Origin: Bacteroidia bacterium
GTDB lineage: Bacteria; Bacteroidota; Bacteroidia; Flavobacteriales; Flavobacteriaceae
Direction: 5' to 3'
DNA: 64,000 bases
NCBI GenBank assembly: GCA_030432635.1
Contig: JAUIMB010000014.1
Span: 1-64,000 of the forward strand
A program made the position numbers and the translations under genes. Positions 59,393-64,000 of this stretch are shown here, piece by piece. Numbering within the stretch: the first letter of the stretch is position 1; each line of letters begins with the position of its first letter. The notes under the pieces were generated by a model that did not search any database, had not been told where the DNA came from, and was given only the letters and a program-made list of their open reading frames with translations.

Positions 59393-62300
59393 ATGACTGA
59401 CAAACAGAAAAAAGTCAATAAGGAGTTTGGGTTGTCTTCTTGGGCAATCAACAATAAAACGACAATGTATGTCCTTATATTGGTATTCTTTTATTTAGGC
59501 GTTTCCGCTTTTTTTGATATGCCAAGGGAAAACTTCCCAGAAGTAAATGAAACCAAAATTTATGTCAGTACTGTATTCCCAGGAAATACGGCTGAAGACA
59601 TCGAAAAACTAGTTACAGATCCGCTCGAGGATCAACTCAAAACCGTTAGTAATGTCGTTGAAATCACCTCTACTTCTACCGAAGACTATTCAATGGTGAT
59701 TATTGAATTTGATGAGAATCTAACAGTTGAACAAGCCAAACAAAAAGTAAAGGACGAAATAGAATCTGAAACAGCTGGTGAAGATTGGCCAACATTCAAT
59801 GGTGCAAAAGTTGAACCGGACGTTTTTGAATTAAGCCTTTCGGAAGAAATGCCAATTCTTAACATTAACATTTCGGGTGACTATCCTGTTGAAAAGCTTA
59901 AAGAATATGGCGAGTATCTTCAAGATGAAATAGAAGACCTATTGGAAATTAAGGAAGTCGCCATTCGTGGTGCTCAGGAAAAAGAAGTTGAGGTTGCTGT
60001 TGACATCTATAAAATGACTGCAGCTAAAGTAACGTTCAGTGATATCATTAATGCCATTAACGGAGGAAATGTTACCATGTCTGCCGGAAACATTAAGGCC
60101 AGCGGACAACGTCGTACCATTCGTGTGCTTGGAGAAATTGAATCGCCTTCCGAATTGGAAAACTTTGTCGTAAAATCTGAAAACGATTATCCTATCTATT
60201 TGAAGGATGTTGCAACCGTGAGCTTTCAGGAAGAAGATAAAACCACGTTTGCTAGAGAATATGGGCATCCAGTGGTAATGCTCGATGTAAAAAAACGTGC
60301 TGGAAAGAACATGGTAGATGCTGCAGAGCAAATTCATACGATCGTTAAAGAATCTAAAGAAAATGTATTTCCTCAGGATTTAGATATTACCATTACGAAC
60401 GATCAATCTTCTGTTACCATCGGTCAAGTAGATGATTTGGTAAACAATATCATTTTTGGTGTCATTCTGGTTGTCACCGTTTTAATGTTCTTCTTAGGAT
60501 TCAAAAATGCCATATTTGTTGGGTTTGCAATACCAATGTCTATGTTCATGTCACTTATGATTCTAAGTATGTTTGGCATTACCTTGAACACTATGGTATT
60601 GTTCGGGCTAATTATGGGACTTGGGATGCTGGTAGACAATGGCATTGTGGTGGTTGAAAACGTCTATCGTTTAATGGACGATGAAGGAATGAGCCGTATT
60701 GAAGCCGCAAAAAAAGGAATTGGCGAAATCGCCTTCCCTATTATCATTTCAACAGCAACAACTGTAGCTGCCTTTATTCCACTAGGTTTGTGGCCTGGAA
60801 TCATGGGTGAATTTATGATGATTTTACCTCAAACACTATCCATTGTTTTAGGTTCTTCATTATTTGTTGCAATTTTCTTTAACTCAGTTTTGGTATCGCA
60901 GTTTATGAATACCGAAGATAAAGATATGCCGCTTCATAAAATCATCCGAACAACAATTATAATGGCTGTCTTAGGTATTATTATATTTATTGTTGGTGGT
61001 GAGTACAGAGCCTTAGGCACCTTAATGGTATTTACTGCTGTTATGCTTTGGGTATACCGCTTATTTTTACGTAAATGGGCAAACTATTTCCAAACCAAAA
61101 TACTAGGAAAACTAGAAAATTGGTATGAACGTCAATTGCGTCGTGCCTTAAAAGGTTGGCGTCCTTACGGTTTAAGTATCGGAACATTTTTGCTGCTTAT
61201 TATTGCCTTTGTAGCATTTGGAGCGTCATTGGCTACCCAACGTACTAAAGTGGAATTTTTCCCAGATAATATTCCAAATCAAATTATTGTTTACATAGAA
61301 TATCCTGAAGGTACAGCTATTGAAAAAACCAATGCCATAACCAAGGAAATCGAAAAGATCGTTTACAATGTTTTAGATGATAACCAATATAAAAATGGCG
61401 ATTACAACTTTATGGTTGAAAGTGCCGTGTCTCAGGTTGGTGAAGGTGCTGGAAATCCCCAAACCGATGGTGGTTCTGCTGCCGAAATGCCTCACAAGGC
61501 AAAGATCACGGCATCAATGCGCGAATTTAAATATCGTGAAGGCGAAGACAGTGAATTACTACGTCAAAAAGTTCAAAAAGCTTTGGTCGGTATATTCCCA
61601 GGTGTATTGATTTCTGTTGAAAAAAATGCTGATGGTCCTCCTGCAGGAGCTCCTATTAATATTGAATTGGAAGGTGATGACTATAACGAACTCATCAATG
61701 CTGCAGAACAAATGCGCGAATTCATCAACAGTAAAAATGTTGCTGGTATTGATGAGCTTAAAATTGACGTTAATAAAGATAAACCTGTAATGCGAGTTAT
61801 TGTTGACAGGGAAAAAGCAGGCGAATTAGGTGTCTCAGCATCACAAGTTGGACAGCAGTTACGTAATTCCATTTTTGGATCAAAAGCTGGCATCTATAAA
61901 GAAGGTGGTGACGATTATGATATTTATGTGCGATTTAATGAAGATAATCGTTATAACAAAAGTGCGCTTTTCAATCAAAAAATCACATTTAGGGACATGG
62001 CGAGTGGACAGATTAGGGAAATTCCAGTGTCTGCCATTGCCCATGCCGAAAACACTTCTGGTTTTAGTGCGATTAAACACAAAGACACCAAACGTGTCGT
62101 AACGGTGTATTCTGCATTAGCTCCAGGATATACTGATGCTGGTGCTGTGGTAGCACAGATTCAAAATGAAATGCAAGCTTATGATGATCTGCCTGATAAC
62201 ATCAAGGTCGACTATACTGGTCAAATTGAAGAACAAAACAAACAAATGGCTTTTTTAATGGGAGCTTTCTTTACTGGTTTGGGTTTAATTTTCTTCATAT

Positions 62301-62899
62301 TGATCTTCCAGTTTAATTCCGTTTCAAAACCTGCTATCATAATGTTAGCTATCTTTTTGAGTTTAATTGGTGTATTTGGAGGAATTGTAATCACAGGAAG
62401 TGCCTTTGTTATCATGATGACCATGGTAGGTATCATATCACTTGCTGGAATTGTAGTAAATAATGGTGTGGTTTTACTAGATTATGCACAGTTGTTAATT
62501 GACAGAAAAAAAGCAGATCTCGATATCGATGAAGACGACTACCTCGATGAAGACGATTTATACGAAAGCATTGTCAAAGCTGGTAAAGCGCGTTTAAGAC
62601 CTGTGTTATTAACTGCCATCACAACCATTTTTGGTTTGGTACCATTGGCCATTGGATTAAACATTAACTTCTTTACACTGTTTAGAGAGTTTGATGCTCA
62701 TGTATACATTGGTGGTGACAACGTTATTTTTTGGGGACCATTAGCTTGGACTGTCATTTATGGATTGATCATCGCAACATTCCTTACGTTAATTATTGTC
62801 CCGATTTTATTTTTCTTAGTTACTAAGTTAAAAATGTGGATTCGTAAAAAATCCACTACAACCACCGAAGAACTAGATGAAAGCACTTCTTTGGGTTAA
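59393..62899 (+). CDS. RND (HAE1/AcrB-like) efflux permease
   Basis: The 1168-residue inner-membrane pump has the 12-helix layout with two large periplasmic domains. Landmarks are NMVDAAEQIHTIV, the TM4 stretch GLIMGLGMLVDNGIVVVENVYRL with the proton-relay Asp, and VVNNGVVLLDYAQLL in the second half. It is about 120 residues longer than AcrB, with extra material around the central loop and a charged insert near the C-terminus (KKADLDIDEDDYLDEDD). It exports drugs, lipids or metabolites; no clue to the substrate. Last gene of the operon, followed by a terminator. Confidence 0.95.
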   Translation: MTDKQKKVNKEFGLSSWAINNKTTMYVLILVFFYLGVSAFFDMPRENFPEVNETKIYVSTVFPGNTAEDIEKLVTDPLEDQLKTVSNVVEITSTSTEDYSMVIIEFDENLTVEQAKQKVKDEIESETAGEDWPTFNGAKVEPDVFELSLSEEMPILNINISGDYPVEKLKEYGEYLQDEIEDLLEIKEVAIRGAQEKEVEVAVDIYKMTAAKVTFSDIINAINGGNVTMSAGNIKASGQRRTIRVLGEIESPSELENFVVKSENDYPIYLKDVATVSFQEEDKTTFAREYGHPVVMLDVKKRAGKNMVDAAEQIHTIVKESKENVFPQDLDITITNDQSSVTIGQVDDLVNNIIFGVILVVTVLMFFLGFKNAIFVGFAIPMSMFMSLMILSMFGITLNTMVLFGLIMGLGMLVDNGIVVVENVYRLMDDEGMSRIEAAKKGIGEIAFPIIISTATTVAAFIPLGLWPGIMGEFMMILPQTLSIVLGSSLFVAIFFNSVLVSQFMNTEDKDMPLHKIIRTTIIMAVLGIIIFIVGGEYRALGTLMVFTAVMLWVYRLFLRKWANYFQTKILGKLENWYERQLRRALKGWRPYGLSIGTFLLLIIAFVAFGASLATQRTKVEFFPDNIPNQIIVYIEYPEGTAIEKTNAITKEIEKIVYNVLDDNQYKNGDYNFMVESAVSQVGEGAGNPQTDGGSAAEMPHKAKITASMREFKYREGEDSELLRQKVQKALVGIFPGVLISVEKNADGPPAGAPINIELEGDDYNELINAAEQMREFINSKNVAGIDELKIDVNKDKPVMRVIVDREKAGELGVSASQVGQQLRNSIFGSKAGIYKEGGDDYDIYVRFNEDNRYNKSALFNQKITFRDMASGQIREIPVSAIAHAENTSGFSAIKHKDTKRVVTVYSALAPGYTDAGAVVAQIQNEMQAYDDLPDNIKVDYTGQIEEQNKQMAFLMGAFFTGLGLIFFILIFQFNSVSKPAIIMLAIFLSLIGVFGGIVITGSAFVIMMTMVGIISLAGIVVNNGVVLLDYAQLLIDRKKADLDIDEDDYLDEDDLYESIVKAGKARLRPVLLTAITTIFGLVPLAIGLNINFFTLFREFDAHVYIGGDNVIFWGPLAWTVIYGLIIATFLTLIIVPILFFLVTKLKMWIRKKSTTTTEELDESTSLG

Positions 62900-62924
62900 A
62901 CCAGAGTCGTTTGATTAATAGCTG

Positions 62925-62956
62925 AAAAGCCTCGACGTTTGTTGAGGCTTTTTTAT
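62925..62956 (+). terminator. terminator of the efflux operon
   Basis: A 12-bp stem (AAAAGCCTCGAC / GTTGAGGCTTTT, one G-U pair) with loop GTTT and a T-run. Confidence 0.9.
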
Positions 62957-62977
62957 TTGATAATCATTTAACTTCCT

Positions 62978-62985
62978 TAAATTTG
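62978..62985 (+). promoter_or_regulatory. promoter of aspS
   Basis: TAAATTTG at 62978-62985 with TTTG at 62956-62959 (18 nt apart) gives a full Bacteroidota promoter 18 nt before the start codon. Confidence 0.72.
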
Positions 62986-63003
62986 CACATCAAAATTTAA
63001 TGT

Positions 63004-64000
63004 ATGTACAGAAGTCACAATTGTGGTGAATTAAGAGCATCACACATCAATACAGAGGTTACACTCGCTGGTTGGGTTCAAAAATCACGAGATAAAGGAT
63101 TTATAGTTTGGGTCGACTTACGTGATCGTTATGGCATCACACAATTGGTGTTTGATGAAGAACGCTCTTCAAAAGCCATGATGCAACAAGCGCAGGAATT
63201 AGGTCGTGAATTTGTGATTCAAGTAAAAGGGGAAGTAATTGAGCGCGCTTCTAAAAACCCTAATATGCCTACTGGTGATATTGAAATCTTGGTTTCTGAA
63301 TTGAATGTTTTAAATGAAGCCAAATTACCACCTTTCACTATTGAAGACGACACTGATGGTGGTGAAGAACTACGCATGAAATACCGTTATCTCGATATTC
63401 GACGCAACCCTGTTAAGAACAGCCTGATTTTCAGGCACAAAGTGACACAAGAAGTAAGAAACTACCTTTCAAAAGAGGGTTTTATTGAAGTTGAAACGCC
63501 TTATTTGATAAAGTCCACACCTGAAGGTGCTCGCGATTTTGTGGTCCCTTCTCGAATGAATGAAGGGCAGTTTTATGCCTTACCACAATCGCCTCAAACC
63601 TTCAAGCAACTGCTTATGGTTGGTGGCATGGATAAATATTTCCAGATTGTAAAGTGCTTTAGGGATGAAGACTTACGTGCAGACCGTCAACCTGAATTCA
63701 CACAAATCGATTGTGAAATGGCCTTCATCGAACAAGAGGATATCTTAAATGCCTTCGAAGGATTAACACGTCATTTACTGAAGGAAATTAACGGTGTTGA
63801 TATTGAAAAATTTCCGAGACTACTCTATGATGATGCCATGCGTTTATATGGAAATGACAAACCAGATATTCGTTTTGGTATGCAGTTTGGCGGACTCAAT
63901 GAGGTGGCCCAACACAAAGATTTTAACGTTTTCAATTCAGCAGAATTGGTTGTTGGCATCGCTGTCCCTGGAGGAAATAGTTATACGAGAAAAGAAATCG
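63004..64000 (+). CDS. aspS: aspartyl-tRNA synthetase, N-terminal part (cut by window end)
   Basis: The frame from ATG 63004 ([14 protein letters not shown]) runs to the window end and gives about 332 residues. It shows the OB-fold anticodon-binding domain ([26 protein letters not shown]), motif 1 region [18 protein letters not shown], and motif 2 [23 protein letters not shown]-type sequence. The bacterial-type insertion domain follows and continues beyond the window. It is a class IIb synthetase charging tRNA-Asp. Confidence 0.97.
   Translation, partial: MYRSHNCGELRASHINTEVTLAGWVQKSRDKGFIVWVDLRDRYGITQLVFDEERSSKAMMQQAQELGREFVIQVKGEVIERASKNPNMPTGDIEILVSELNVLNEAKLPPFTIEDDTDGGEELRMKYRYLDIRRNPVKNSLIFRHKVTQEVRNYLSKEGFIEVETPYLIKSTPEGARDFVVPSRMNEGQFYALPQSPQTFKQLLMVGGMDKYFQIVKCFRDEDLRADRQPEFTQIDCEMAFIEQEDILNAFEGLTRHLLKEINGVDIEKFPRLLYDDAMRLYGNDKPDIRFGMQFGGLNEVAQHKDFNVFNSAELVVGIAVPGGNSYTRKEI

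Overview
This window looks like a chromosome segment of a marine-type Flavobacteriaceae bacterium (phylum Bacteroidota). The evidence is low-GC DNA, repeated Bacteroidota -7 elements (TAnnTTTG) upstream of genes, a type IX secretion C-terminal sorting domain on a secreted enzyme, surface-type lipoproteins, and typical gene neighbourhoods (rplM-rpsI-rpsB-tsf-pyrH-frr; exbB/exbD; odhB-sucA). The genus cannot be named from the sequence alone.

Layout. 1-7000: the end of a gene cut by the window edge, an aldehyde dehydrogenase, a small secreted protein and a complete cyanophycin cluster (synthetase, cyanophycinase, isoaspartyl dipeptidase), which together store and recycle nitrogen as an Asp-Arg polymer. 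7100-18030: a secreted sugar dehydrogenase, DNA polymerase I, a secreted protein, a PycTM-like membrane protein paired with an adenosine-deaminase-family enzyme, two lipoproteins, and a TPR histidine kinase with its response regulator. 18100-33110: translation genes, UMP kinase, an outer-membrane barrel protein, an RND-superfamily exporter, asnS, rpoN, and an ExbB/ExbD energy-transduction cluster.

33566-46098 is a roughly 12.5 kb integrative element in the 3' end of tRNA-Ser(GGA), bounded by 14-bp direct repeats. It is visibly AT-richer than its surroundings. Its right part carries a large integrase, an unknown protein, a small HTH protein and a Rep-like HUH endonuclease. Its cargo is a two-gene operon with a PD-(D/E)XK nuclease motif (a possible new defence system), an HNH-type protein, a catalytic-domain-only tyrosine recombinase, an XRE regulator and two exported proteins. 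Integrase and HTH gene share an operator with identical geometry, and 12-bp-phased GGGTAAC repeats near both ends look like integrase arm sites.

46170-64000: asparaginase, TatD, a retropepsin-like protein, an orphan LuxR-type response regulator followed by a three-unit array of regulated small transcripts, the 2-oxoglutarate dehydrogenase genes, a polyprenyl synthase, a TetR-controlled tripartite RND efflux operon, and the start of aspS.

The most striking signal is regulatory. Five 18-bp palindromes with the same 8-2-8 design (ATACCTAA or ATACGTAG half-sites) each end exactly 22 nt before a -7 element. Two of them precede a secreted-protein gene and the kinase/regulator operon. Three precede the tandem short transcription units directly after the orphan regulator. 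This suggests two paralogous regulator/target circuits, one of them driving a small-RNA array.
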